Notes: generated by a model from the sequence alone, not told the origin. A DNA stretch of 64,000 nucleotides from Arthrobacter luteolus NBRC 107841 (GCF_001552075.1 NZ_BCQM01000002.1:186001-250000); one strand, 5' to 3'. Counted from the first letter of the stretch, positions 16,752 through 26,703 are shown. A program made the numbers and translations.

Positions 16752-18155
16752 GTGAGTGACTTGTTCAGCAGCGATGAGGACCTGGACCCCGAAGACAGCG
16801 GCGGTTCGGGGGAGCCGGACGCCGACGGCGGTGCCCGCCAGCGCCCGCGCAGCCCCCTGGCGGTCCGCATGCGTCCGCGCAGCGTCGACGAGGTGGTGGG
16901 ACAGCAGCACCTGCTGGCACCGGGTTCCCCGCTGCGGACCCTCGCCGAAGCCCCCCAGGGCGGGCCTGCCGGCCCGTCCTCGGTGATGCTCTGGGGGCCT
17001 CCCGGCACCGGCAAAACCACCCTTGCCCACGTTGTCGCCCGTGGTCCGGGACGGAAGTTCGTTGAACTGTCCGCCATCACCTCCGGGGTAAAGGACGTCC
17101 GGCGCGTGATGGATGAAGCACTGACGGCCAGGGACCTGCACGGTGTCACCACGGTGCTTTTCCTGGACGAAATCCACCGGTTCAACAAGGCCCAGCAGGA
17201 CGCACTGCTTCCCGGGGTGGAGAACCGCTGGGTGGTGCTGATTGCGGCGACCACCGAAAATCCTTCCTTCTCCGTCGTCTCGCCCCTGCTTTCCCGGTCA
17301 CTGCTCCTGACACTGAAGCCGTTGACCGAGGCTGATATCTCCAGCCTCCTGCTCCGCGCCGTGGCCGATGAGCGTGGCCTCGCCGGGCGGATTCAGCTTC
17401 ATGATGAAGCACTCGAGCACCTGGTCCGCCTGGCCGCCGGTGACGCCCGCCGGGGGCTGACCGCGCTGGAAGCCGCTGCCGGTGTTGCCTATTCCGAACG
17501 TGATCCGGACGAAGAGGTGCCGACCGTCCTGCTCTCCCACGCCGAGCAGGCACTGGACGTGGCCGCCCTGCGCTATGACCGGGCGGGGGACCAGCACTAC
17601 GACGTCACCAGTGCGTTCATCAAGTCGCTGCGGGGATCCGACGTTGATGCCGCCCTGCATTACCTGGCCAAGATGCTCGAAGCGGGGGAGGACCCGCGCT
17701 TTATCTCCCGGCGCCTGATGATTTCCGCTGCCGAGGACGTGGGTATGGCAGACCCGACGGCGCTGCAGACCGCTGTTGCCGCGGCACAGGCGGTCCAGAT
17801 GATCGGTATGCCGGAGGGCCGGTTGATCCTGGCCGAGGCCGTTGTCCATATTGCGACAGCACCGAAATCCAATGCCGCGTACAAGGCGATCGGCGCTGCG
17901 ACAGCGGATGTGCGTGCCGGTTACGGCACCGGAGTGCCTTCCCACCTGCGGGACGCCCACTATCCCGGGGCGAAACAGCTGGGCCACGGCAAGGGCTACA
18001 TCTACTCCCACGACGAACCGCACGGGGTCGCCAAGCAGCAGTATGCCCCCGATGACCTGGTGGGCAAGGACTACTACAAGCCCACCGCCAACGGTGCGGA
18101 ACGGGATATTTCTGCGCGGCTGGAGCGCCTGCGGGGGATCATCCGGGGGCAGTGA
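16752..18155 (+). CDS. rarA: Replication-associated recombination protein A (AAA+ ATPase)
   Basis: A 467-residue MgsA/WRNIP1-type ATPase that acts at stalled replication forks. An acidic N-terminal extension (residues 1-30) is followed by [15 protein letters not shown], Walker [10 protein letters not shown], Walker [22 protein letters not shown] and sensor 1 [10 protein letters not shown]; the C-terminal part ([42 protein letters not shown]) is specific to RarA and separates it from clamp-loader subunits. GTG 16752 agrees with the -10 box six bases upstream. It precedes rpsD, but a separate promoter and a long leader suggest independent expression. Confidence 0.95.
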   Translation: MSDLFSSDEDLDPEDSGGSGEPDADGGARQRPRSPLAVRMRPRSVDEVVGQQHLLAPGSPLRTLAEAPQGGPAGPSSVMLWGPPGTGKTTLAHVVARGPGRKFVELSAITSGVKDVRRVMDEALTARDLHGVTTVLFLDEIHRFNKAQQDALLPGVENRWVVLIAATTENPSFSVVSPLLSRSLLLTLKPLTEADISSLLLRAVADERGLAGRIQLHDEALEHLVRLAAGDARRGLTALEAAAGVAYSERDPDEEVPTVLLSHAEQALDVAALRYDRAGDQHYDVTSAFIKSLRGSDVDAALHYLAKMLEAGEDPRFISRRLMISAAEDVGMADPTALQTAVAAAQAVQMIGMPEGRLILAEAVVHIATAPKSNAAYKAIGAATADVRAGYGTGVPSHLRDAHYPGAKQLGHGKGYIYSHDEPHGVAKQQYAPDDLVGKDYYKPTANGAERDISARLERLRGIIRGQ

Positions 18156-18207
18156 CGCCCGGCAGGCAGCCGGCATCCTGGCGCCGCGGCCTCGGGCCGG
18201 CCCATGC

Positions 18208-18213
18208 TAGGAT
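18208..18213 (+). promoter_or_regulatory. Candidate -10 box of rpsD
   Basis: TAGGAT places transcription start near 18220 and would give a leader of roughly 215 nt. A TTGACT at 18220-18225 has no good -10 behind it and would put the start inside the first leader hairpin, so it is less likely. Confidence 0.35.
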
Positions 18214-18231
18214 TGATGGTTGACTGGCAAG

Positions 18232-18407
18232 CGCTCTGCCGGACATTCCAATTCTGATTCAGCCGGGTTCACCCCGGCAGGGCAGAGGCGTGTCATGGCA
18301 GCAGCGTTGCAGCGGAAGGCAGCGGTTGGCCGGAGCTCTCCCTAATGGAGGCCAGTGACTACGTATTAGCTGCGGAAACGGTGGGCTTGTCCCGGCGCAG
18401 ACGCAGC
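18232..18407 (+). ncRNA. Structured 5' leader of rpsD, candidate ribosomal-protein autoregulatory RNA
   Basis: Three stem-loops can be drawn by eye. (1) CTCTGCC (18234-18240) pairs with GGCAGAG (18281-18287), enclosing GCCGGG/CCCGGC (18262-18267 with 18273-18278). (2) TGGC (18327-18330) pairs with GCCA (18351-18354), stacked through CTCC/GGAG (18338-18341 with 18347-18350) and a CTAAT loop. (3) GCTGCG (18369-18374) pairs with CGCAGC (18402-18407), enclosing GGG/CCC. The interval 18156-18435 has no gene. S4 is a known autogenous repressor in E. coli and Bacillus, so feedback control through this leader is a reasonable inference; I do not recognise it as a named RNA family. Confidence 0.45.
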
Positions 18408-18435
18408 GAAACCGCCAAAACAGTGAAAGGTGAAC

Positions 18436-19062
18436 GTGGCTAATTCAACACGTGCACGCCGTCAGGCCCGCGCTTCGCGCGCCCTCGGCATTGCTTTGAC
18501 CCCCAAGGCAGCAAAGTACTTCGAGCGTCGGCCTTACCCCCCGGGTGAGCACGGCCGCGCCCGCCGCAAGCAGGACAGCGACTACGCAGTACGTCTGCGT
18601 GAAAAGCAGCGCCTGCGTGCACAGTACGGCATCCGCGAAGCACAGATGACCCGTGTCTTCGAAGAAGCCCGCCGCACCGCCGGCCTGACCGGTGAAAACC
18701 TGATCGAGCTTCTCGAGATGCGTCTTGACGCCCTCGTGCTGCGTGCCGGCTTCGCCCGGACGATCGCCCAGGCCCGCCAGCTTGTTGTGCACCGCCACAT
18801 CATGGTTGACGGCGCCCGCGTGGACCGCCCGTCGTTCCGCGTGTCCGAAGGCCAGCTCATCCATGTGCACCAGCGCAGCGAGACCATGACGCCGTTCCAG
18901 GTTGCCGCTGCCGGCGCCCACCGCGACGTCCTGCCCGCTGTTCCGGGTTACCTGGATGTCTCCCTGGACAAGCTGCAGGCCCGCCTGGTTCGCCGCCCGA
19001 AGCGCTCGGAAGTCCCCGTGACCTGCGAAGAGCAGCTCGTGGTGGAATACTACGCACGCTAA
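18436..19062 (+). CDS. rpsD: 30S ribosomal protein S4
   Basis: A 208-residue primary 16S rRNA-binding protein. N-terminal ALGIALTPKAAKYFERRPYPPGEHG and RRKQDSDYAVRLREKQRLRAQYGI, then the S4 RNA-binding domain MRLDALVLRAGFARTIAQARQLVVHRHIMVDG. The N-terminal zinc-binding cysteines of the C+ form are absent, so this is a C- S4. GTG 18436 is preferred because it gives the usual MAN-type N terminus and lies five bases after GAAAGG; the GTG at 18430 overlaps that site. It stands alone between rarA and a small DUF948 gene, outside the alpha operon, as usual in this bacterial group. Confidence 0.97.
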   Translation: MANSTRARRQARASRALGIALTPKAAKYFERRPYPPGEHGRARRKQDSDYAVRLREKQRLRAQYGIREAQMTRVFEEARRTAGLTGENLIELLEMRLDALVLRAGFARTIAQARQLVVHRHIMVDGARVDRPSFRVSEGQLIHVHQRSETMTPFQVAAAGAHRDVLPAVPGYLDVSLDKLQARLVRRPKRSEVPVTCEEQLVVEYYAR

Positions 19063-19105
19063 TTCGACTGTCTTCCCGGTTCCCGGGAACACAAGGCGAA
19101 ACCGG

Positions 19106-19137
19106 AACAGCCCGTGGCCCCGTGCCGCGGGCTGTTT
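19106..19137 (+). terminator. Terminator after rpsD
   Basis: AACAGCCCG (19106-19114) pairs perfectly with CGGGCTGTT (19128-19136), with an inner GGC/GCC pairing, followed by TTCGTTTGG. Confidence 0.75.
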
Positions 19138-19261
19138 CGTTTGGTACAGCCACACCGGGCTGGATGCAACCGCAGTCCCGCAGTGTTCAAGTGAGTGTCC
19201 CGGCCCGCGAATGGGTAAGGTACATAGCGGAAATGTCTTCGAACCGATCCCAAGGAGAACC

Positions 19262-19636
19262 ATGTCAGGTGGAGATATCGCCGGTCTGATCGCAGCCGGT
19301 GTGTTTGCCGTGCTGGTTGCGCTGCTGGCCGTACCCATCATCAAACTGGGAAAGGTCTTCGATGAACTTCGCGGATCCATTAAGACCCTCAGCGACGAAA
19401 CCACTCCGTTGATTGACGAAGTGACCACCACTGTTTCCACCACCAACCTGCAGCTGCAGAAGGTGGACGGCATTTCCTCGAATGTCTCCGACGCGTCCGC
19501 GAACGTCTCGGCCCTGACGTCGCTGATCGCGGCTACCGTCGGCTCCCCGCTGATCAAGGTCTCCGCTTTCACCTACGGTGTACGTACCGCACTGGCTGCC
19601 CGCCGGCCCGCCGGCCGCGGACGACGCAGCCGCTAG
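19262..19636 (+). CDS. DUF948 domain-containing membrane protein
   Basis: A 124-residue protein. One N-terminal membrane helix (DIAGLIAAGVFAVLVALLAVPII) is followed by an amphipathic, coiled-coil-prone segment (GKVFDELRGSIKTLSDETTPLIDEV) and a basic C terminus (RRPAGRGRRSR). This is the DUF948 layout, common next to alaS in Actinobacteria; function unknown. AAGGAGAA lies four bases before ATG 19262. It is followed after 31 bp by a second small alaS-linked protein, and the three genes probably form one transcript. Confidence 0.85.
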   Translation: MSGGDIAGLIAAGVFAVLVALLAVPIIKLGKVFDELRGSIKTLSDETTPLIDEVTTTVSTTNLQLQKVDGISSNVSDASANVSALTSLIAATVGSPLIKVSAFTYGVRTALAARRPAGRGRRSR

Positions 19637-19667
19637 GCCCGACCGCCACACCACCACAGGAGCAGCC

Positions 19668-19922
19668 ATGATTAAGCGTGTGTTTTGGATGTCGATCGGC
19701 ATCACGATCGGCGTCATCGCCGTCCGCCGTCTTTCAGACGCCAGGGAAACGCTCGGTCCCGCCGGGCTTAACCGGGCCGTCGGCAGCGCCACCGACGCCG
19801 TGCACCACTTCACCGACGCGTTCCGCGACGCCATGAACCAGCGGGAGGGCGAGCTCCGCTCAGCCCTGGGGCTGGAAACCACTGACACCGTCGCCGACAC
19901 CATGTCAGCTGCGCGCCGCTGA
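19668..19922 (+). CDS. Small alaS-linked protein (DUF6167-like)
   Basis: An 84-residue protein beginning MIKRVFWMSIGITIGVIAVRR, a single short membrane-spanning or membrane-associated segment, followed by an amphipathic helix (VGSATDAVHHFTDAFRDAMNQREGELRSALG). ATG 19668 has ACAGGAGCA upstream. Its position between a DUF948 gene and alaS is conserved in Actinobacteria, which supports a real gene despite the short length. Function is unknown; the DUF assignment is from recall of context, not from a search. Confidence 0.75.
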   Translation: MIKRVFWMSIGITIGVIAVRRLSDARETLGPAGLNRAVGSATDAVHHFTDAFRDAMNQREGELRSALGLETTDTVADTMSAARR

Positions 19923-19983
19923 TTTTCCTCCCGCGTGCAGCTGCCCTGCGCGTGCCTGATTTACCAGAAGGGTAAGAAACACC

Positions 19984-22677
19984 ATGAAGTCCCACGAGAT
20001 TGCACGCCGCTGGCTGGATTTCTTCAGCCGGAAGGGCCACACGGTCGTTCCCTCCGCGTCGCTCGTTTCCAATGACCCGTCGCTGCTTTTCACGGTCGCC
20101 GGCATGGTGCCCTTCATCCCGTACCTGACCGCACGGGAGACGCCGCCGTACAACCGGGCGACCAGCGTCCAGAAGTGCATCCGCACCGCCGATATCGAAG
20201 AGGTCGGCAAGACTGCCCGCCACGGCACCTTCTTCCAGATGGCCGGAAACTTCTCCTTCGGTGATTACTTCAAGGAAGAGGCCATCACCTTCGCCTGGGA
20301 GCTGCTCACCAGCCCGGTGGAAGACGGCGGTTACGGGCTGGATCCCGAACGTCTCTGGGTCACCGTCTACCAGGACGGCGACGAGCGCGACGACGAGGCC
20401 CGCGCCATCTGGCGGGACAAGATTGGTGTGCCGAACGAGCGGATCATCGGCACCGGCAAGGAAGACAACTACTGGACCACCGGCCAGGCCGGTCCGGGCG
20501 GGCCCTGCTCCGAGATCTACTATGACCGCGGTCCGGCCTACGGCCAGGAAGGCGGCCCGGCCGTCGACGAGACCCGGTACATCGAAATCTGGAACCTCGT
20601 CTTTATGCAGTACCAGCTCTCCGCCGTCCGCTCCAAGACCGACTTCGATGTTGCCGGCGAACTGCCGCAGAAGAACATAGACACCGGCCTCGGCCTGGAA
20701 CGCCTTGCGATGATCCTGCAGGGCGTGGAAAACATGTACGAGACCGATCAGGTCCGTCCGGTGCTGGACAAGGCCGCAGAGCTCGCCGGCAAGGAGTACA
20801 CCTCCGCCGAAGACCCGTCGGACCCGCACCACACTGACGACGTCCGGATGCGTGTTGTCGGCGACCACATCCGCTCCGCCCTGATGCTGATTTCCGACGG
20901 CGTGACCCCCTCCAACGAAGGCCGCGGCTACGTGCTGCGCCGCCTGATCCGCCGTGCCGTGCGGGCCATGCGCCTGCTCGGCGTCGAAACCGCTGTGCTG
21001 CCGGAGCTGCTGCCGGTATCCCGGGACGCGATGAAGGGAACCTACCCCGAGGTTGAAACCGACTTCGCCCGGATCTCCCGCATCGCCTACGCCGAGGAAA
21101 AGGCGTTCCTGCGCACCATCGCCTCCGGCACCGAGCGGCTCGACGCCGCTGTGCAGGAGTCCAAGGCAGCCGGCCGTCCGCTCTCCGGCGAGGATGCCTT
21201 CGCGCTCCACGACACCTACGGCTTCCCGATCGACCTGACCCTGGAAATGGCAGAAGAGGCCGGGCTCAAGGTGGATGAGGCCGGGTTCCGCTCCCTGATG
21301 CAGGAACAGCGCCAGCGCGCCCAGGCCGACGCCCGGGGCAAGAAGCACGGCCACTCCGATGTTTCGGTCTTCAACGAACTCCTCCGTGCCGGACAGACCG
21401 TCTTCACCGGCTACGACGAGCTGACCACCGAATCCGCCGTCCGCGGCATCATCGCCAACGGGGAATCCGTCTCCCACGCCGGCCCGGGCTCCGAAATCCA
21501 GCTGGTGCTGAACGAAACACCGTTCTACGCCGAGGCTGGCGGCCAGGCAGCCGACGTCGGGCTCATCACCGGTGACGGCTTTGTGCTTGAGGTCTCCGAC
21601 GTCCAGCGCCCCGTCAAGGGCCTGACCGTGCACAAGGCGATCGTGCGGGAAGGCGAAATCTCTGCCGGCGCCCTGGCCCTGGCCGCAGTCGACGCCGAGC
21701 AGCGGCACGCCGCTGAGCAGGCGCACTCCGGCACGCACATCGTGCATGCCGCCCTGCACCAGATCCTCGGCCCGGAGGCCCTGCAGCGCGGCTCCTTCAA
21801 CAAGGCCGGCTACCTGCGCTTCGACTTCTCCTGGGGCGAAGGCCTGTCCGATGCCGCGAAGTCGGAAATCGAAGAGGTCTCCAACCTGGCGATCCGCAAC
21901 AACCACAAGGTCGAAACCAAGGTCATGCCGCTGGCAGAAGCCAAGGCCCTCGGTGCCATGGCGCTGTTCGGTGAAGCCTATGGGGACAACGTCCGCGTGG
22001 TGGAGATCGACGGCGACTGGTCCCGTGAACTCTGCGGCGGTACGCATGTGGAGTCGACTTCCCGGATCGGCAGCCTGACCCTGCTCGGCGAACAGTCGGT
22101 CGGGTCCGGAAACCGCCGGGTGGAAGCCTTCGTTGGTATGGACGCCTTCCGGCACCTCGCCGCTGAGCGCGCCCTCGTGAACGAGCTCTCCGATCTGCTG
22201 AAGGTTCCCTCGGTGCAGCTGCCGGAGCGGGTGGCCGCGACCCTGGCCAAGCTCAAGCAGGTGGAGAAGGAGCTGGAGCGCCTGCGCCGCGAGCAGCTGG
22301 CTGCCTCGGCCGCAGCCCTGGTGGGCACCGCCGTCGACATTGACGGCGTCCGTCTCCTGGCGCACGACGCCGGCACCGTCTCCGGTGCCGACGACCTGCG
22401 GACGCTGGCGCTGGACCTGCGGTCCCGGCTCGGCAGCGAAGCCGCTGTGGTTGCCGCCGCCGGTGCTGCCAACGGCCGGCCCGTGGTCATCGTGGCCACC
22501 AACGAAGCCGCGCGTGCCGCGGGTGTGAAGGCCGGTGCGCTGGTGAAGACCGCTGCCGGTGTCCTCGGCGGCGGCGGCGGAGGCAAGGACGACGTCGCCC
22601 AGGGCGGCGGAACCGACGCCTCAAAGGTGTCCGAAGCCCTGACTGCCATCCGCGCCGCGGTGGCGAACCGGGGCTAG
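19984..22677 (+). CDS. alaS: Alanyl-tRNA synthetase
   Basis: An 897-residue class II synthetase of normal length. Aminoacylation core MKSHEIARRWLDFFSRKGHTVVPSASLVSNDPSLLFTVAGM and RATSVQKCIRTADIEEVG; editing domain zinc motifs HSGTHIVHAAL (HxxxH) and CGGTHVES (CxxxH); C-terminal DHHA1 domain with GGGGGGKDDVAQGGG. The editing domain clears Ser- and Gly-tRNA-Ala. ATG 19984 follows AGAAGGGTAAGAAACACC. It heads a run of closely spaced genes: ruvX starts eight bases after its stop. No T-box or leader peptide was seen upstream, in contrast to leuS. Confidence 0.97.
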   Translation: MKSHEIARRWLDFFSRKGHTVVPSASLVSNDPSLLFTVAGMVPFIPYLTARETPPYNRATSVQKCIRTADIEEVGKTARHGTFFQMAGNFSFGDYFKEEAITFAWELLTSPVEDGGYGLDPERLWVTVYQDGDERDDEARAIWRDKIGVPNERIIGTGKEDNYWTTGQAGPGGPCSEIYYDRGPAYGQEGGPAVDETRYIEIWNLVFMQYQLSAVRSKTDFDVAGELPQKNIDTGLGLERLAMILQGVENMYETDQVRPVLDKAAELAGKEYTSAEDPSDPHHTDDVRMRVVGDHIRSALMLISDGVTPSNEGRGYVLRRLIRRAVRAMRLLGVETAVLPELLPVSRDAMKGTYPEVETDFARISRIAYAEEKAFLRTIASGTERLDAAVQESKAAGRPLSGEDAFALHDTYGFPIDLTLEMAEEAGLKVDEAGFRSLMQEQRQRAQADARGKKHGHSDVSVFNELLRAGQTVFTGYDELTTESAVRGIIANGESVSHAGPGSEIQLVLNETPFYAEAGGQAADVGLITGDGFVLEVSDVQRPVKGLTVHKAIVREGEISAGALALAAVDAEQRHAAEQAHSGTHIVHAALHQILGPEALQRGSFNKAGYLRFDFSWGEGLSDAAKSEIEEVSNLAIRNNHKVETKVMPLAEAKALGAMALFGEAYGDNVRVVEIDGDWSRELCGGTHVESTSRIGSLTLLGEQSVGSGNRRVEAFVGMDAFRHLAAERALVNELSDLLKVPSVQLPERVAATLAKLKQVEKELERLRREQLAASAAALVGTAVDIDGVRLLAHDAGTVSGADDLRTLALDLRSRLGSEAAVVAAAGAANGRPVVIVATNEAARAAGVKAGALVKTAAGVLGGGGGGKDDVAQGGGTDASKVSEALTAIRAAVANRG

Positions 22678-22685
22678 CACCGGCG

Positions 22686-23255
22686 ATGGCCGAGTATCCA
22701 CGCGGACCAAAGCTCGGCGTAGACGTTGGACTGGCGCGCGTCGGGGTCGCTTCCTGCGACCCCGACGGTGTCCTGGCAACCCCAGTCCGGACGCTGAAGC
22801 GTGACGCGAAGAAGAACAGCGACATCGCCGTGCTGGTCCGGGAGGCCGCCGAACGGAGTGCAGTAGAGGTTTTTGTGGGCCTGCCGCAGAGCATGCGCGG
22901 CACGGAAACCGCTTCAACGGAGATGGCCCGCGGCTACGCGCAGGCCCTTGCCGAAGCACTCGACCGGGCCGGCCTGGACGTCCCGGTGCGCCTGATTGAC
23001 GAGCGTCTGAGCACGGTCAGTGCCCACCGCTCGCTAAGAGAAGCTGGCTTGGACACCAGAAATCACCGTAGAGTGGTAGACCAAGTGGCCGCTGTGGGTA
23101 TATTGCAGCAGGCCATTGACATGCAGCGTTCCCTTGGACGCGATGTGGGGGCATCGGTCACATTTCGCCGGAGCACGCGATCCGCGGCTCCGGCCCCAAA
23201 CGAGGAGCTAACTATTTCCGAGGACAGCCGCCCCGAAAGCGATTCCGCGCCGTGA
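22686..23255 (+). CDS. ruvX: Putative Holliday junction resolvase / 16S rRNA processing factor
   Basis: A 189-residue YqgF-family RNase H-like protein. LGVDVGLARVGVASCDPDG holds the first catalytic Asp, VEVFVGLPQSMRGTE the second strand, and VRLIDERLSTVSAHRSLREAGLDTRNHRRVVDQVAAVGILQQAID the last acidic residues. In E. coli the family member processes the 5' end of 16S rRNA precursors. The C terminus beyond about residue 155 is a disordered Ser/Glu/Pro tail. Its stop overlaps the GTG of mltG by four bases. Confidence 0.92.
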   Translation: MAEYPRGPKLGVDVGLARVGVASCDPDGVLATPVRTLKRDAKKNSDIAVLVREAAERSAVEVFVGLPQSMRGTETASTEMARGYAQALAEALDRAGLDVPVRLIDERLSTVSAHRSLREAGLDTRNHRRVVDQVAAVGILQQAIDMQRSLGRDVGASVTFRRSTRSAAPAPNEELTISEDSRPESDSAP

Positions 23256-24580
23256 GCCACAGGTATCCCGAGCATCGTCCGCCGGGGCAGGAACCGGAAT
23301 CCAGTCCAAGCGCCGGCGGCTACGCCGGCGAAGATGTTCCTGCGCACGAATTTGATCCAGTCCATGGCCACCAGGACGTCTACGCAGACGCCGGTGTCTA
23401 CGAAGGCGGCCAGCACCGCGGTGCCGACCACGGCTACGAGCCCGCCCCCGTCGTCCAGACCTTCTTCGCCGAGGAACCACCCAGCCGGCGCAGCCGCCGG
23501 CCGTCCCGGGACAAGCAGCGCAGGCGCCGCCGCCGCACCCTGGTGATGGTCGTTGTCCTGGCCGTTTTTGCCGGCGTCGTCTTCGGCCTCACGCTCTTCC
23601 TGCGGGACCTGCTCGGGATGAACGAGACCAAGGACTACCCGGGACCGGGTGAGGGATCGGTTTCCTTTGTGGTCCATCCGGGTGAAGGGCCGCTGCTGAT
23701 CGGGGACAACCTTGTTGCCCAGGACATCGTGGCCACCAGCAAAAAGTTCGTTGAAGTCTTCCAGCAGGAAGCCGGCGGGCGCGAAATCCAGCCTGGCACC
23801 TATGAGATGCGCCAGCAGATGTCCGCCTCCGGCGCCGTTTCCGCGCTGCTTGGCGACGGCGGATCCGCGGTTCATTATGCAGCGGTCGCCCGGGACCTGC
23901 GCCAAAGCGAAACCTTCGACATCCTGGTTTCCTCCACGGGAATCCCGCTGGCGGAGTTTGAGGCCCTCGCCGCCAAACCGCAGGACTTCGGCCTGCCGGA
24001 AAAGGCCGTGAGCCTGGAAGGGTACCTGTTCCCGGGCGAATACCGTTTCCCGGTTGATATCACCGCCACGGAAATCGTCACCGAGATGGTGGATAACGCA
24101 TTCGCCGCCCTCGAAGAAACCGGGGTAAGTGATCCCGCTGCACAGTACGACGTCCTGACCAAGGCCAGCATCATCCAGGCCGAAGCAGGCGAAGCGGATT
24201 ACGACAAGGTTGCCGGAGCGATCGAAAACCGGCTCCGCGCCGACAACACGGAAACCAACGGGCTGATCCAGTCCGATGCGACCGTGACCTACGGACTGGG
24301 CCGCAAGAGCTACAACCTCACGCCGGAAGAGAAGGCAGATACCGCCAACCGGTACAACACGTACGCGAACCGCGGACTGCCCGTGGGGCCGATCGGTTCG
24401 CCGAGCGTGGAGGCGATCGACGCGGCTGCCCATCCTGCCGATGTCCCGTTCTTCTACTGGGTCACCGTCAACCTGGACACCGGTGAGACCAAGTTCTCCT
24501 CGACCCTGGCCGAACATGCCCGCTATGTCGGCGAGTACCAGGAGTGGTGCGGCACCCAGGAAGCCGGAAGGTGCGAGTAG
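23252..24580 (+). CDS. mltG: Endolytic murein transglycosylase
   Basis: A 442-residue YceG/MltG-family protein that cuts nascent glycan strands. A cytoplasmic Pro/Glu-rich region of about 85 residues precedes a basic stretch (RRSRRPSRDKQRRRRRR) and one membrane helix (TLVMVVVLAVFAGVVFGLTLFL). The periplasmic catalytic domain includes VSLEGYLFPGEYRFPVD, the glutamate region LTKASIIQAEAGEADYDKVAGAIENRL, and the terminal PIGSPSVEAIDAAAHPADVPFFYWVTV. GTG 23252 overlaps the ruvX stop. It probably sets glycan chain length with the cell-wall synthases. Confidence 0.94.
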   Translation: MSHRYPEHRPPGQEPESSPSAGGYAGEDVPAHEFDPVHGHQDVYADAGVYEGGQHRGADHGYEPAPVVQTFFAEEPPSRRSRRPSRDKQRRRRRRTLVMVVVLAVFAGVVFGLTLFLRDLLGMNETKDYPGPGEGSVSFVVHPGEGPLLIGDNLVAQDIVATSKKFVEVFQQEAGGREIQPGTYEMRQQMSASGAVSALLGDGGSAVHYAAVARDLRQSETFDILVSSTGIPLAEFEALAAKPQDFGLPEKAVSLEGYLFPGEYRFPVDITATEIVTEMVDNAFAALEETGVSDPAAQYDVLTKASIIQAEAGEADYDKVAGAIENRLRADNTETNGLIQSDATVTYGLGRKSYNLTPEEKADTANRYNTYANRGLPVGPIGSPSVEAIDAAAHPADVPFFYWVTVNLDTGETKFSSTLAEHARYVGEYQEWCGTQEAGRCE

Positions 24581-25459
24581 TTGCCTGCGAACACCCGCCG
24601 TGCGGCGGTCCTGGGGCATCCCATCGGACACTCCCGCTCGCCTGAGCTTCACCGGGCTGCCTACCGGTACCTGAAATTCGACTGCGCCTACGATGCAATC
24701 GATGTTGAAGAGGGAGCCGCCGCGGACTTCGCGGCGGCGGTCCGGCAGGAGCCGGGATGGAACGGCCTGTCCGTCACCATGCCGCTCAAGAGCGCCATGG
24801 CCGCGGCCGTGGACAAACTGGATCCGCTGGCCCAGGCGCTGGGAGTGATCAATACGGTCACGTTTGAACCAGGCCCCGGGGGCCCGGTCCTGACCGGGTG
24901 GAACACGGATGTCGCAGGGCTGGTCAACGCCCTGCGGCATGCGGGTGCCGCTCACGCACCCCGGGCGGCTGTTCTCGGTGCCGGCGGCACCGCAACAGCT
25001 GCCGTAGCGGCCCTGACGGAATTAGGCTGCAGCAGCGTGGACATTTACGCCCGCAGTTTCCGGGGCGAGGCCGGCGGCCAGCCGGCAGTCCGGGAAGTGG
25101 GCGGCCGGCTGGGCACTGAGGTGGTGCTGCACGGCTGGGACGCTGCCGCCGCGGCCTGTGCGGAAGCCGACGTCGTGATCTGCACCCTCCCGCCGCACGG
25201 CGCGGACGGGATTGCCGGCGAGTTCGCGGCCCTGGACTGCCGCCGCGGGGGCGCGGTATTGCTGGACGCTGCCTACGATCCCTGGCCCAGTGCCATTGCC
25301 GGCGCCTGGCAGGCAGCCGGCGGAACGATCGTGCCCGGGCTGGAAATGCTCCTCTACCAGGCGGTGGAACAGGTGCGCCTTTTCACGGGGGATGCCTTCC
25401 GCGACGAAGATGCCGTCATAAACGTGATGTGTGACGCAGTGGGGCTGCCTCCGCGCTGA
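24581..25459 (+). CDS. aroE: Shikimate dehydrogenase
   Basis: A 292-residue NADPH-dependent enzyme reducing 3-dehydroshikimate to shikimate. [21 protein letters not shown] is the substrate-binding segment, VTMPLKSAM has the catalytic Lys, VINTVTF and GWNTDVAG have the Asn and Asp, and [15 protein letters not shown] is the nucleotide-binding turn. The start is TTG at 24581, directly after the mltG stop; the next in-frame Met would remove the substrate loop. No clear Shine-Dalgarno precedes it, so translation probably depends on coupling to mltG. Confidence 0.92.
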   Translation: MPANTRRAAVLGHPIGHSRSPELHRAAYRYLKFDCAYDAIDVEEGAAADFAAAVRQEPGWNGLSVTMPLKSAMAAAVDKLDPLAQALGVINTVTFEPGPGGPVLTGWNTDVAGLVNALRHAGAAHAPRAAVLGAGGTATAAVAALTELGCSSVDIYARSFRGEAGGQPAVREVGGRLGTEVVLHGWDAAAAACAEADVVICTLPPHGADGIAGEFAALDCRRGGAVLLDAAYDPWPSAIAGAWQAAGGTIVPGLEMLLYQAVEQVRLFTGDAFRDEDAVINVMCDAVGLPPR

Positions 25460-25491
25460 AGCCCCCTGCCGGACATGGCAGTATTGAAGCC

Positions 25492-26703
25492 ATGTTGCGT
25501 TGGTTGACCGCCGGTGAGTCCCATGGGCCTGCACTGGTTGGAATTGTAGAGGGCGTCCCCGCCGGCGTCGAAGTGAGCACGCCGTCCATCCAGGAAGCCC
25601 TGGCCCGCCGGCGGCTTGGCTACGGCCGCGGTGCCAGGATGAAGTTCGAACAGGACGAGGTCCGGATCCTCGGTGGTGTGCGCCACGGCCTGACCCAGGG
25701 CGGTCCCATTGCCATTGAGATCGCCAACACCGAGTGGCCCAAATGGGAACAGATCATGGCATCTGACCCGGTGGACCCGGAGATCCTGGCCGACCAGGCC
25801 CGTAACGCCCCCCTCACGCGTCCCCGCCCCGGCCACGCCGACTTCACCGGTATGCAGAAGTACGGCTTCGATGAGGCACGGCCCGTCCTGGAGCGGGCCA
25901 GTGCGCGGGAAACGGCAGCCCGGGTTGCCCTTGGCGCCGTCGCCGCCGCGTTCCTGAAGGAACTCGGCATTGAACTCGTCAGCCACACCGTGGGCATCGC
26001 CGCAGTGGCTTCGCCGGAAGGGGCGGCCCTGCCCGTGCCCGCCGACGTCGCTGCCCTGGACGCAAATCCCATGCGCTGCTTCGACCCCGCCGTCACCGAA
26101 GCGATGGTTGCCGAGGTGGACGCCGCCCACAAGGAGGGCGAGACCCTCGGCGGCGTGGTGGAGGTCCTTGCCTATGGACTGCCGCCGGGACTTGGCAGCT
26201 ACGTGCACTGGGACCGCCGCCTGGACGCCAGGATCGCCGGGGCCCTGATGGGCATCCAGGCGATCAAGGGCGTCGAGGTAGGAGACGGTTTCCTGACTGC
26301 CACGCGCCGCGGATCGGCCGCCCACGACGAAATCCTGCAGGACGAAAACGGCCAGGTGATCCGCTCCGGCAACCGGGCCGGCGGCATCGAGGGCGGGATG
26401 AGCATCGGTGAAGTCCTGCGGGTCCGCGCAGCGATGAAGCCCATCGCCACTGTGCCCCGGGCACTCAAGACCATCGATGTCAGCACCGGTGCACCCGCAC
26501 GGGCACACCACCAGCGCTCCGATGTCTGCGCCGTGCCGGCAGCCGGCGTCGTCGCCGAGGCGATGGTCGCCCTGGTCCTGGCCGAAGCTGTCACCGAGAA
26601 GTTCGGCGGCGATTCCGTGGCCGAAACTGCCCGGAACCTGCGCACGTACCTCGAGAACATTCCGGCATCCCTCGGATCAACCGGCACCGGCACCGGTGCC
26701 TGA
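25492..26703 (+). CDS. aroC: Chorismate synthase
   Basis: A 403-residue FMN-dependent enzyme converting EPSP to chorismate. The signature [19 protein letters not shown] opens the protein; [40 protein letters not shown] and [11 protein letters not shown] are further family blocks, and [16 protein letters not shown] is near the C terminus. Length is typical for Actinobacteria. It follows aroE by 32 bp and overlaps aroK by eight bases, so it belongs to the same operon. Confidence 0.97.
   Translation: MLRWLTAGESHGPALVGIVEGVPAGVEVSTPSIQEALARRRLGYGRGARMKFEQDEVRILGGVRHGLTQGGPIAIEIANTEWPKWEQIMASDPVDPEILADQARNAPLTRPRPGHADFTGMQKYGFDEARPVLERASARETAARVALGAVAAAFLKELGIELVSHTVGIAAVASPEGAALPVPADVAALDANPMRCFDPAVTEAMVAEVDAAHKEGETLGGVVEVLAYGLPPGLGSYVHWDRRLDARIAGALMGIQAIKGVEVGDGFLTATRRGSAAHDEILQDENGQVIRSGNRAGGIEGGMSIGEVLRVRAAMKPIATVPRALKTIDVSTGAPARAHHQRSDVCAVPAAGVVAEAMVALVLAEAVTEKFGGDSVAETARNLRTYLENIPASLGSTGTGTGA

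Noticed and set aside
18220-18248. Promoter with TTGACT as -35 for rpsD
   Set aside because: No acceptable -10 at 16-18 bp, and the implied start would fall within the first leader hairpin; TAGGAT upstream fits better.
19810-22365. A very long open frame on the minus strand opposite alaS
   Set aside because: It mirrors alaS codon structure, has a low-complexity Gly/Val/His-rich composition and no recognisable domain. Such antisense frames are a by-product of high-GC third positions.
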